Source: Hyphomicrobiales bacterium
GTDB taxonomy: Bacteria > Pseudomonadota > Alphaproteobacteria > Rhizobiales > Afifellaceae
Length of the DNA stretch: 7,133 bases
Direction of reading: 5' to 3'
Assembly (NCBI GenBank): GCA_013812985.1
Contig: JACCSN010000458.1
Span: 1-7,133, forward strand
Below are positions 1-6,877 of the stretch, one piece after another. The notes beneath the pieces were generated by a model, which was not told the DNA's origin, searched no databases, and worked only from the letters and a program-made list of their open reading frames with translations. Position 1 is the first letter of the stretch; the number at the start of each line of letters is the position of its first letter. Both the position numbers and the translations under genes were made by a program.

Positions 1-275
1 CTAGCCCGCCCAAGCAAACTATTAAGACTGTGAAAGAGTAAGCCCGCAAATGTGCAAGGCCGCCACCGCGGCATTGCGGCATTTCAGACGGGAGCCAGGA
101 GTCTAGCGGACGCTCCTGTGCGGCCAGCCGTTCCGTCGGCGGAAATCCCGCTTTCGCGAAATGATTTCCATTTATCGCTATCGCGGCTCCTGCTCGGCTG
201 AACCCAAGGTGTTTAGCAAGCGTGAGACCGTGCATGCCCGAGGCTACGCAGCCGTTTGCGTGTGGCCGGTCAGAG
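1..275. other. Non-coding stretch with inverted repeats, no supported gene
   Basis: I see no convincing gene here. The plus-strand reading that opens at 161 is rich in Arg and Ser and matches nothing I recognise. On the minus strand a frame opens with ATG at 82 and leaves the window at base 1 after 27 codons with a hydrophobic tail (FTVLIVCLGGL). It has no Shine-Dalgarno sequence and is too short to judge. The stretch does hold several inverted repeats: CAGGAG/CTCCTG at 96-101/113-118, TTCCG/CGGAA at 131-135/140-144, and GGAAATC/GATTTCC at 141-147/163-169 around the palindrome TTTCGCGAAA (152-161). It may be debris from the upstream part of the adjacent broken insertion sequence. Confidence 0.45.
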
Positions 276-616
276 GACGCTGGCGTTCTTTATATCGACC
301 ACGATTGCATGACCGTGTGCCACCTGCCGCCCGGCATCGAGCAAGTGGAACAAGATCGAGCATCGCCTCTTCTCGTTCATCACGGGCAACTGGCGCGGCA
401 AACCGCTCGTCAGCCATCAGGTCATCGTGCAGCTTATCGCCGCCACCACGACCAAGGCCGGCTTGAAAGTCCGCTGTGAACCTCGACCCAAACTCCTATC
501 CACCCGGAATCAAGGTCTCCGACGCCGAACTGCAAGCTGTCAACCTCAGGCGCCATGACTTCCACGGCGAATGGAACTACACCCTCAGCCCAAACCCGCC
601 CGCTCCGAAGCGATAG
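276..616 (+). pseudogene. ISAzo13-family transposase remnant, C-terminal part, frameshifted
   Basis: This is the degenerate 3' end of a DDE transposase of the ISAzo13 type. Read across three frames it gives the family's characteristic C-terminus: TVCHLPPG (312-335), SKWNKIEHRLFSFITGNWRG (340-399), KPLVSHQVIVQLIAATTTKA followed by GLKVRCE (to 480), then LDPNSYPPGIKVSDAEL and FHGEWNYTL, ending at TAG 614-616. Two single extra bases break the frame, one near 336-339 (expected PPGTSKW) and one at 481-482 (expected CELDP). The Glu in KIEHRLF (358-360) is probably the last catalytic acidic residue. Just upstream, DAGVLYIDHD (276-305) resembles a segment that in intact relatives lies many residues before TVCH. 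This suggests an internal deletion that removed the central catalytic region. The element cannot encode an active transposase. Family assignment is from remembered conserved motifs, not a search. The left boundary is uncertain. Confidence 0.8.
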
Positions 617-689
617 CTCTCGGACGGACCCTAAGTAGCACGTCCTGAAGTGGTCCGGCTAAAGCACCAAGGCAAATTACCTCATCCTC
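617..689. other. Short intergenic gap between transposase remnant and minus-strand gene
   Basis: No gene is visible. It contains the inverted repeat CGGACC (625-630) / GGTCCG (652-657) with a 21-nt spacer, and the overlapping, mutually exclusive pair GGACG (622-626) / CGTCC (641-645). Neither is followed by a T-run on either strand, so neither is a clear intrinsic terminator. The right end of the decayed ISAzo13 element should fall about here, but I could not define a terminal repeat or a target duplication. Confidence 0.35.
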
Positions 690-1055
690 TTACGGCGTGC
701 AGCGGCCCGAAACCACCTGGGCGGCTTCGATCAGCCGTAAGAACTCGTGGCGGCTCCGGTCTTGTAGCATCTGCAGATAGGTCATGGAGGCGAGGTCGTC
801 GTCGGTGTCGTCCAGCGCCTTGGAAAACAAATCCTCCTCCTGCGGCCAGCAGCTCGCCCATACCGCTTCGACGACCTCCGCGGTCGGGGCGCAGCTTTCG
901 CCGCCGCGCCGCGCCGCCTCGGCCTCGTAGCAGGCGACCGCGGCCCCCACCGCTGCCGCGGTCTCCGGCTGCATCCAGGTGGGTTGCTCGACGCGCGGAT
1001 CGGCCGGCCAGGGCCACCAAGCCTTGTCGGCCGAAGAGGAACGGTACGGCGGCAC
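690..1055 (-). CDS. Hypothetical protein, soluble C-terminal part of a probably frameshifted gene
   Basis: I do not recognise this protein. The frame from GTG 1053-1055 to TAA 690-692 gives 121 residues with convincing coding character: mostly G/C-ending codons, balanced acidic and helical content (EAEAARR, EEDLFSKALDDTDDDLASM) and no Arg-rich shadow look. The order is a Trp/Pro-rich start (AWWPWPADPRVEQPTWM), then an Ala/Glu helical stretch, three cysteines about 15 residues apart (ACYEAE, ESCAPT, ASCWP), an acidic patch, and a helical tail (RSRHEFLRLIEAAQVVSG) with one more Cys. The GTG has no clear Shine-Dalgarno sequence, and the frame is closed upstream by a stop at 1083-1085. The neighbouring frame continues as a plausible membrane N-terminus (1030-1221). 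The two are therefore probably one gene broken by a single-base shift near 1030-1055, unless this GTG is a real start. The cysteines and the preceding membrane segment suggest an extracytoplasmic location, which is inference. Confidence 0.55.
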   Translation of the reverse strand: MPPYRSSSADKAWWPWPADPRVEQPTWMQPETAAAVGAAVACYEAEAARRGGESCAPTAEVVEAVWASCWPQEEDLFSKALDDTDDDLASMTYLQMLQDRSRHEFLRLIEAAQVVSGRCTP

Positions 1056-1221
1056 CGGACGCCGCGGCGGCGATCCAGCCCATCAGCCACCACGGCAAGA
1101 GTTTCAGCTTCCAAGCCACGCCGGCATGGTGGCGCGGCCGGCCGGGCGTTTCAAGCACCCGCACGGTGAGGCAACCGGCCGAAATATTGTGCAGGAAGGA
1201 AAAAAACTCGCGCCTGGCCAT
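1030..1221 (-). pseudogene. N-terminal membrane segment of the broken minus-strand gene
   Basis: From ATG at 1219-1221 the minus strand encodes MARREFFSFLHNISAG, a basic linker (LETPGRPRHH), then a hydrophobic span WWLMGWIAAAASGAAVPFLF that looks like one transmembrane helix with a positively charged N-terminal side. After about 1030 this frame turns into Arg/Gly-rich nonsense, while the frame one base over becomes the convincing protein that ends at 690. This is the pattern of a +1 frameshift in an originally continuous gene of about 175 codons: cytoplasmic N-terminus, one membrane helix, then an exported cysteine-containing domain. A longer start at TTG 1240-1242 is also open. No strong ribosome binding site is seen for either. 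The gene is divergent from the signalling operon, with about 100 bp between the starts. Function is unknown. Confidence 0.45.
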
Positions 1222-1322
1222 CGGACGATTAAGTCGGCTCAATGCCCAAACACTTCTTGACGCAGCTGAGCTTTCGGATGCTTGCTCTCGGGTACAGGCT
1301 ACCGGCGCGGGAGGGCTGGCTC
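1222..1322 (+). promoter_or_regulatory. Divergent intergenic region, likely promoter of the signalling operon
   Basis: This is the only gap upstream of the four-gene operon, so its promoter should lie here or just upstream. A TTGACG at 1257-1262 fits a sigma-70 -35 box, but the sequence 16-18 bases further on (around 1279-1286, gcttgct) is a poor -10. A strong ribosome binding site, GGGAGGG (1309-1315), sits 7 nt before ATG 1323 and decides the start of the first operon gene. The promoter assignment is tentative; the ribosome binding site is well supported. Confidence 0.35.
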
Positions 1323-2183
1323 ATGGGCAGGAACATTCGGATCGCTTCTATGGGGCTCGGCCTGGCGGTGCTCGGGCTCGCCACTCCGGCGGCGGCGGAC
1401 GTCGACGCGCTGCGGGCCTTCGTCGCCCGCAAGGCGGGGGTGGTCGAGCTCCTGCACAACAAGGCGGAGAAGGCGCTCGTGACGGCGGCCCAGGACGCGA
1501 CCTTCCGCGAATATTTCGAGGCGAGCTCCGACGCGGAGCGGCTGCGGCTCCGCGAGCGGATCGACCATATCGGGCTTGCCGTGCAGAAGCAGTTCGCGGT
1601 GGAGGAGATGTGCCTGATCGATGAGACCGGGACGGAGATCTCTCGCATCGTCGGTAGCGAGATCGCTTATAACCTCTCCACCGAGGAGGCGAGCGCCGCT
1701 TTCTTCGCCCCGTCCTTCGCGGCGGAGCCGAAGAGCGTCCATCTCTCGACGATCTATTTGTCGCCGGACGCGCATCGCTGGGTCACTGCCTACGCGACGC
1801 CGATCCTCGCCCAGGGCGAGAAGAAGGCCATCCTGCACTACGAGCATGGGCTGGATTTCTATGAGAAGACGCTGAATTCCGGCATTGCCGTCGAGTCCGA
1901 GCGCGTCCTGCAGACGGTCACCGGCGACGGCTTTGTGATCTTCGACAGCCAAAAGGAGATTGGCATCGAGCAGAAGGGCGAAAGCGAGGATCCCGCCGAT
2001 TACTTTGAGGCCTTCTCGCTGGGCGGGCTGTCGCTGCAGGCGCTGAAAGACGAGATCGGTGGCGGTGACGAGGGTGCCGGTACGGTGACCGACCCGGAAG
2101 GCAAGCGCATCGACGTTGCGTTTAAGACGCTCGGCGACTGGACGCTGGTCGCCTCCGAGCCGGGCAAAGACGAGCCTTCGTAG
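1323..2183 (+). CDS. Periplasmic Cache-like sensory protein (secreted, no anchor)
   Basis: This 286-residue protein is probably a ligand-sensing partner acting in the periplasm. The start at ATG 1323 is chosen because GGGAGGG lies 7 nt upstream and the product then begins with a clean signal peptide: basic MGRNIR, hydrophobic core MGLGLAVLGLA, and cleavage after TPAAA (residue 25). Upstream in-frame ATGs would add residues that spoil this signal. The mature part starts with an amphipathic helix (about 28-95), then a Cache/PAS-like fold: FAVEEMCLIDETGTEISRIV (91-110), a helical insert, VHLSTIYLSPDAHRWVTAYA (139-158), and KKAILHYEHGLDFY (167-180). A second alpha/beta unit follows (about 195-278: GDGFVIFDSQ, GKRIDVAFKTL, DWTLVASEP). 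This matches double-Cache sensors of kinases and chemoreceptors, but there is no membrane helix and no output domain. The hybrid kinase gene follows after 9 nt in the same frame, which argues for joint sensing. Ligand is unknown. The family assignment is by pattern only. Confidence 0.78.
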   Translation: MGRNIRIASMGLGLAVLGLATPAAADVDALRAFVARKAGVVELLHNKAEKALVTAAQDATFREYFEASSDAERLRLRERIDHIGLAVQKQFAVEEMCLIDETGTEISRIVGSEIAYNLSTEEASAAFFAPSFAAEPKSVHLSTIYLSPDAHRWVTAYATPILAQGEKKAILHYEHGLDFYEKTLNSGIAVESERVLQTVTGDGFVIFDSQKEIGIEQKGESEDPADYFEAFSLGGLSLQALKDEIGGGDEGAGTVTDPEGKRIDVAFKTLGDWTLVASEPGKDEPS

Positions 2184-2192
2184 CCGAAAAAA

Positions 2193-4835
2193 ATGCGGAT
2201 CGGGCTTCGCGGCAAGACGATCGCGCTGATCCTCGTCTGCGCGCTGCTGCCGCTCACGCTGGTCGCGGTCGGCTCCTATTACTCGGCGCAGAGGGCGCTC
2301 CGTGACTTCATCTCCGCCGATTTGGCGCAGGTGACGCGGCAGAACATGGACCAGCTCAACGCGTTCCTCGCCGGCGCGCTGAGCGATTTGCAGACGTGGA
2401 GCGGCCTGCAGTCGATGCAGGAGATCCTCATCGACGACCAGGGCGGCGAGATCCAGGCCGAGCTGGAGGAGCTGCGGCGGCAATATTCGCATTTCGGCGA
2501 GTTGCTGGCGATCAACGCCGACGGAACGGTGCTGGCCGCGACCCGGCCAGAAAACCGCGGCAAGGACCTGTCCGGCACGCCAGCCCTCGATGCTGTCGAA
2601 GCCGACAAGGTGGTGCAGACCAAGGTCCGGCCGAGCGACCTGATCGGCGGCGACGCGCTGACCCTCGCGCTGCCGGTCCATGCCGATTACGATCCGACGC
2701 TGGCGATCGGGGCGCTCGTCGGCGTGCTCGACTGGGCGGAGGTCCAGGAGCGGCTCGCCACGGCCGCGATCGCCGGCTCGCCGCAGGACGGCGAGCACGT
2801 CATGGTGCTCCTCGGCGGCGAGGGCAACGTGCTCTACGCGACGGCGACGCCGGCAATGAAATCCTCGGGGCTGGTCGCGCAGCTTGCCGGCCGCGCCGAG
2901 GGCGGGGTGGAGCGGATGGAGATAGGCCGCCAGGCCTATCTCCACAGCAGCTACCGAATGCCGGCGGAGTTCGAATTCGCCGGCCAGGAGTGGACGCTGC
3001 ATGCGGCGGTCTCGGAGGCGGCGGGGTTTGCCAGCATTGCGGAGCTGAAGAACCAGGTGTTGGCGCGCTCGGCGGTAGTCTTTTTCGCGGCGATCGGCCT
3101 GGGCTTCCTGGTGGCGAGCGCGCTGGTGCGGCCGATCGCCTCGATGATCTTTGTCATGCGCCAGCTCGCCGAGGGCAACCACCAGGTCGCCATCCCGGCG
3201 CTCGGCCGCAGCGACGAGCTCGGCCAGATGGCGGCGGCGATGAGCGTCTTCAAGGAGACCGCCGCGGCGCGCGCGCGCCAGCAGGAGGAGCTGCGCTTCG
3301 CCAAGGAGCAGGCGGAGAACGCCAACGCGGTGAAGTCCGAGTTTTTGGCCAATATGAGCCACGAGCTGCGCACGCCGCTGAACGCCATCATCGGCTACAG
3401 CGAGATGCTCCTGGAAGAGGCGGAGGAGATCGGCCAGCAGGAATTCGTGCCGGACCTCGGCAAGATCCGCACCGCCGGGCGGCATCTCCTCGGCCTAATC
3501 AACGACATCCTCGACCTCTCCAAAATCGAGGCGGGCAAGATGGACGTGCACGTCGAGCCGGTCGACGTGGCCGAGCTCGTCGCCCAGGTGCGGTCGACGA
3601 TCGCGCCCCTCATCGCCAAGAACAGCAACGTGCTGAAGGTCGAGGTGGAGCCCGGCATCGGCATCATGCAGTCCGACCAGACGAAGCTCCGGCAAAACCT
3701 GTTCAACCTGCTGAGCAACGCCTCGAAGTTCACCAAGGACGGCATCATCACGCTCGGCGTGCGCTGCCTGGAAGCGCGAGAAGGAGCTGAGTGGATCGAG
3801 TTCCGCGTTGCCGACACCGGCATCGGCATGACGCCGGAGCAGAAGGGGCGGCTCTTCCAGGCCTTCACCCAAGCCGATTCCGCCACCGCAAAGACCTACG
3901 GCGGCACGGGACTCGGCCTGGCCATCACCAAGCATTTCGTCCGCATGCTGGGCGGCGACGTGAAGGTGGAATCGGAGTTCGGCAAGGGCTCGACCTTCAT
4001 CATCGCGCTGCCGCGCCTTGCGCCGCAGGCGGCGGCGGAGGCGCCCGGGCCAGCGGCGCATTCGCCCGACGTGAGCGGCACGGTGCTGGTGATCGACGAC
4101 GAGCGGAAATCGCGCGACGTGCTCGGCAGCGCGCTGATCGGCGAGGGCTACCGCGTCGTCACCGCGGCCGGCGGCCGCGACGGCCTCAGGCTGGCGCGCG
4201 AGGAGAAGCCCGACGCCATCATCCTCGACGTCATCATGCCCGATCTCGACGGCTGGACGGTGCTCCGCTCGCTGAAGACCGACGTGGAGCTTTGTCACAT
4301 CCCGGTCATCCTGGTCACCGTTCTCGGCGACCGCGACATGGGCGTGGCGCTCGGCGCGGCGGAGCATCTGACCAAGCCAGTCGATCCGCAGGCCATGCTG
4401 CGCGTGCTGTCGCGCGTGCGCCGCCTCGACGGAGCGACCGACGTGCTCATCGTCGATGATGATCAGGTGACGCGTGACGTGCTGCGGCGCGTTTTGAACC
4501 GCGAGGGCTGGACGGTGCGCGAGGCGAGCAACGGCGCGGAGGGCCTGGAGCAGCTGGCGCGCTCTCCGCCGGCCGTTGTCCTCCTCGATCTGATGATGCC
4601 CGAGATGAACGGCTTCGAGATGCTGCGCGCGCTGCGTCAGGACCACGCGAGGCGCGACATCCCGGTGGTTATCATCACCTCGAAGGACCTTAGCCGCGAG
4701 GAGCTCGACTTCTTACGCGGCAGTGCGCTCGACGTGTTCCAGAAGGGGGCGTATGGCCGCGCCGAGCTCGTTGCGGCGCTGCGCTCTATGGTCGAGGCGT
4801 CGCGGCTCGCGCCTTCGGCGGTTTCGGTCTCATGA
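2193..4835 (+). CDS. Membrane hybrid sensor histidine kinase with two receiver domains
   Basis: This is an 880-residue inner-membrane kinase that should autophosphorylate and pass phosphate to its own and other receivers. In order: TM1 (about 8-28), a large periplasmic Cache-like sensor (31-288, including [20 protein letters not shown] and [18 protein letters not shown]), TM2 (about 291-312), HAMP (312-363), HisKA with phosphoacceptor His390 ([19 protein letters not shown]), and HATPase_c with N-box Asn509 ([11 protein letters not shown]), DTGIGM (541-546) and GGTGLGLAI (570-578). REC1 (629-742) has Asp635/636, phosphoacceptor Asp679 (ILDVIMPD), Thr709 and Lys728. REC2 (749-865) has Asp755/756, phosphoacceptor Asp799 ([11 protein letters not shown]), Thr829 and Lys851 in QKG rather than the usual KP. 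All catalytic residues look intact. No Shine-Dalgarno sequence precedes the ATG, only CCGAAAAAA, and the upstream stop is 9 nt away, so translation is probably coupled to the Cache gene. The family call is firm; the stimulus is unknown. Confidence 0.95.
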   Translation: MRIGLRGKTIALILVCALLPLTLVAVGSYYSAQRALRDFISADLAQVTRQNMDQLNAFLAGALSDLQTWSGLQSMQEILIDDQGGEIQAELEELRRQYSHFGELLAINADGTVLAATRPENRGKDLSGTPALDAVEADKVVQTKVRPSDLIGGDALTLALPVHADYDPTLAIGALVGVLDWAEVQERLATAAIAGSPQDGEHVMVLLGGEGNVLYATATPAMKSSGLVAQLAGRAEGGVERMEIGRQAYLHSSYRMPAEFEFAGQEWTLHAAVSEAAGFASIAELKNQVLARSAVVFFAAIGLGFLVASALVRPIASMIFVMRQLAEGNHQVAIPALGRSDELGQMAAAMSVFKETAAARARQQEELRFAKEQAENANAVKSEFLANMSHELRTPLNAIIGYSEMLLEEAEEIGQQEFVPDLGKIRTAGRHLLGLINDILDLSKIEAGKMDVHVEPVDVAELVAQVRSTIAPLIAKNSNVLKVEVEPGIGIMQSDQTKLRQNLFNLLSNASKFTKDGIITLGVRCLEAREGAEWIEFRVADTGIGMTPEQKGRLFQAFTQADSATAKTYGGTGLGLAITKHFVRMLGGDVKVESEFGKGSTFIIALPRLAPQAAAEAPGPAAHSPDVSGTVLVIDDERKSRDVLGSALIGEGYRVVTAAGGRDGLRLAREEKPDAIILDVIMPDLDGWTVLRSLKTDVELCHIPVILVTVLGDRDMGVALGAAEHLTKPVDPQAMLRVLSRVRRLDGATDVLIVDDDQVTRDVLRRVLNREGWTVREASNGAEGLEQLARSPPAVVLLDLMMPEMNGFEMLRALRQDHARRDIPVVIITSKDLSREELDFLRGSALDVFQKGAYGRAELVAALRSMVEASRLAPSAVSVS

Positions 4836-4878
4836 GCTGGCGTGGCGGAATCGTTGCGCAAGGTGCGGAGCAGGCGTG

Positions 4879-5253
4879 ATGGCGAGGATCCTTTTGGTCG
4901 AAGACAATGAGATGAACCGAGACATGCTGTCGCGCCGCCTCACTCGGCAGGGTCACGAGGTGCTGATTGCCATGGACGGCGCGGCGGCGATCACCACGAC
5001 GTCGGCGGAGCGGCCGGACATCATCTTGATGGACATGAGCCTGCCGGTGCTCGATGGCTGGGAGGCGACACGCCAGCTCAAGGCAAATCCGGCGACGCAA
5101 GGCATTCCGGTGCTGGCGCTGACCGCCCATGCCATGGCCGCCGACAAGGACAAGGCGATCGCCGCCGGCTGCGACGACTACGACACCAAGCCGATCGAGC
5201 TGCCGCGGCTGCTGGAAAAGATCAGCGAGCTTCTGCGCAAGAGCGCGGCCTAG
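4879..5253 (+). CDS. Single-domain response regulator (DivK/CheY-like receiver)
   Basis: This 124-residue cytoplasmic protein is a lone receiver domain without an output domain, so it should act by phosphotransfer or protein contact. It begins MARILLVEDNEMNRDML with the acidic pair Glu8/Asp9. The phosphoacceptor is Asp52 (IILMDMSLPVLDGWEATRQL), with Thr82 (LALTAHAM) and Lys104 (YDTKPI), so it is complete. ATG 4879 is chosen because GGAG (4867-4870) lies 8 nt upstream and the receiver fold starts right there. The same frame is open further upstream but gives Arg-rich, non-family sequence that overlaps the kinase gene. It lies 43 nt after the kinase and 22 nt before the cyclase gene. In a phosphorelay such a protein commonly shuttles phosphate between kinases and phosphotransfer domains or acts as a phosphate sink. 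Its partners here are inferred from position only. Confidence 0.93.
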   Translation: MARILLVEDNEMNRDMLSRRLTRQGHEVLIAMDGAAAITTTSAERPDIILMDMSLPVLDGWEATRQLKANPATQGIPVLALTAHAMAADKDKAIAAGCDDYDTKPIELPRLLEKISELLRKSAA

Positions 5254-5275
5254 CCGCCCGCCGGGCCGGGAGCGC

Positions 5276-6877
5276 ATGCACGGCAACCCTGCCGACGGGG
5301 ATTTCGAGCGGCGCGCGCGTCTCGCGGTGATCTGGCAGGACCTTGTCACCCCGGTCCGGGCGATCGTCGGGTATCAGGAGATCATCGTCGAGCAGGGCGA
5401 GCGGCTAGACCTCGGCGAGCTCGCGCCCTACGCCGACAAGGTGCTGGTCGCGGCCAATGCCCTCAGCGATCTCGTGGACGCGCTCCGCGACCCCTCCTTC
5501 GACCTGCAGGCGGACGCGGCGGACGATCTCGGCGGCGCCCAGGCAAAGCTTCGCCACGACCTGAGGACGCCGCTCAACGCCATCATCGGCTACAGCGAAA
5601 TGATGGTGGAGGACCTCGATGTCGCGCCGGCGGCCGAAGTGCTGCGCCAAGACCTGGACACGCTGCTCGGCGAAGCCCGCCAATTGCTTCAGCGCATCGA
5701 CGCCATCGTCGATCTCAGCCGCGCCGACGCGTCCGTGGCGCGGAAGGACGCGGAGGAGGACGTCGTCGCCGGGAGGCTGGTCGCGGGGCTGCTGCGGACG
5801 CTGCGGCCGAGCGGGGCGCCGGCCAAACCGGTCGAGGTCGGGCGCATCCTCGTCGTCGACGACAATGCGTCGAACCGCGACCTGCTGTGCCGCCGCCTGG
5901 TGCATGAGGGCCATGAAGTGACCACGGCGGAATCGGGGAGAGAGGCCCTAAGTATACTGGCGGAGCAGGAGTTCGATCTCATCCTCCTCGACCTCATGAT
6001 GCCGGATATGAACGGCATCGAGGTGCTGGAGCGGCTCAAGGCCGACGTGGGGTGGTTCAACATCCCCGTCATCATGATCTCTGGCCTGAGCGAGACCGAT
6101 GCGGTCATCCGCTGTATTGAGGCGGGGGCAGAGGATTATCTGTCAAAACCGTTCAATCTCGTGCTGCTGCGCGCACGCATCAATGCCTGCCTGGAACGCA
6201 ATCGCTGGCGCGAGCGCGAGCGGGCCTATCTGGCCAGCCTGCGGGCCGAGAAGGAGCGATCGGAAAGCCTGCTGCGCAACATCCTGCCCGCTCCTGTGGT
6301 CGTGCGGCTGAACAGCGGCGAGCGGGTCATCGCCGATCGCTTCGACAGCGTCACCATCCTGTTTGCCGACATCGTCGGCTTCACACCCGCCGCGGCGATG
6401 ATGACGCCGGCCAGCCTGGTTGACATGCTGGACCGGGTCTTTTCGGAGTTCGATGCGCTCGCGCTCGGGCTGGGCGTGGAGAAGATTAAGACGATCGGCG
6501 ACGCCTATATGGCCGCCACGGGGCTGCCGGAGCCGCGGCCTGACCACGCCGAGGCGATGGCCGAGTTCGCCACAGGCATCCTCCGGATTCTCTCCCGCTT
6601 CAACGAAGGGGATGGGGACCCGCTGCAGATCCGCATCGGAATCCATAGCGGCCCGGTCGTCGCCGGCATCATCGGGCGGCACAAATTCATCTACGACGTC
6701 TGGGGAGATACGGTGAACATCGCCAGCCGGCTCGAATCGCAGGGCCTGCCCAATCGCATTCAAGTGTCGCAGCCGGTCGAGCTTGCGCTCCGCGGCCGCT
6801 ACGAATTCCAGCCCCGCGGCACGATTTCCCTCAAAGGGAAAGGACAGATTGCGACGTTTTTCCTAATGACGGCGTAG
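5276..6877 (+). CDS. HisKA-like/receiver/class III adenylate cyclase fusion
   Basis: This 533-residue cytoplasmic protein is predicted to make cAMP from ATP under receiver control. Residues 12-70 form a HisKA-like hairpin whose His position is Gln21 (WQDLVTPVRAIVGYQEIIVE). Residues 88-150 form a second one with His94 intact ([18 protein letters not shown]). No HATPase domain follows. A complete REC comes next (189-305: Asp195/196, phosphoacceptor Asp239 in LLDLMMPDMNG, Ser269, Lys291), then a charged signalling helix (306-338) and the cyclase domain (about 340-533). Metal-binding Asp365 (LFADIVGFT) and Asp409 (TIGDAYM), purine-selecting Lys405 (EKIKTIGD) and Asp474 (YDVWGDTVN), and catalytic Asn481 and Arg485 (NIASRLES) are all present. 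The Lys/Asp pair indicates adenylate rather than guanylate specificity. ATG 5276 has GGGAG only 3 nt upstream, which is closer than ideal; the frame further upstream is a shadow of the receiver gene. It is the last gene of the operon and the likely output of the relay. Confidence 0.93.
   Translation: MHGNPADGDFERRARLAVIWQDLVTPVRAIVGYQEIIVEQGERLDLGELAPYADKVLVAANALSDLVDALRDPSFDLQADAADDLGGAQAKLRHDLRTPLNAIIGYSEMMVEDLDVAPAAEVLRQDLDTLLGEARQLLQRIDAIVDLSRADASVARKDAEEDVVAGRLVAGLLRTLRPSGAPAKPVEVGRILVVDDNASNRDLLCRRLVHEGHEVTTAESGREALSILAEQEFDLILLDLMMPDMNGIEVLERLKADVGWFNIPVIMISGLSETDAVIRCIEAGAEDYLSKPFNLVLLRARINACLERNRWRERERAYLASLRAEKERSESLLRNILPAPVVVRLNSGERVIADRFDSVTILFADIVGFTPAAAMMTPASLVDMLDRVFSEFDALALGLGVEKIKTIGDAYMAATGLPEPRPDHAEAMAEFATGILRILSRFNEGDGDPLQIRIGIHSGPVVAGIIGRHKFIYDVWGDTVNIASRLESQGLPNRIQVSQPVELALRGRYEFQPRGTISLKGKGQIATFFLMTA

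Noticed and set aside
1..82. Minus-strand partial frame MPQCRGGGLAHLRAY... leaving the window
   Set aside because: Only 27 codons, no ribosome binding site and no recognisable motif; it could be the start of a small membrane protein but cannot be supported.
650..1624. Plus-strand open frame opposite the minus-strand gene and overlapping the Cache gene start
   Set aside because: Composition is Arg/Pro-rich with no motifs, and it conflicts with two better-supported coding frames.
1299..3485. Very long minus-strand open frame of 728 codons opposite the Cache and kinase genes
   Set aside because: It lies antisense to well-supported domain-bearing genes, is rich in Arg, His, Gln and Leu, and shows no recognisable domain. 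Such frames arise from strong G/C third-position bias.
2396..3790. Plus-strand out-of-frame open frame inside the kinase gene
   Set aside because: Arg/Gly/Pro-rich shadow of the kinase frame with no domain.
3495..4646. Minus-strand open frame of 383 codons opposite the kinase C-terminus
   Set aside because: Same cause; low-complexity His/Arg/Ala composition and full overlap with HATPase and REC coding sequence.
4723..4878. Upstream extension of the lone receiver into the kinase gene
   Set aside because: The extension is Arg-rich and unlike receivers; ATG 4879 has a good GGAG site and matches the normal start of the fold.
5129..5275. Upstream extension of the cyclase protein into the receiver gene
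   Set aside because: The added residues are a Thr/Arg/Ser/Pro-rich shadow; the HisKA-like sequence begins just after ATG 5276.
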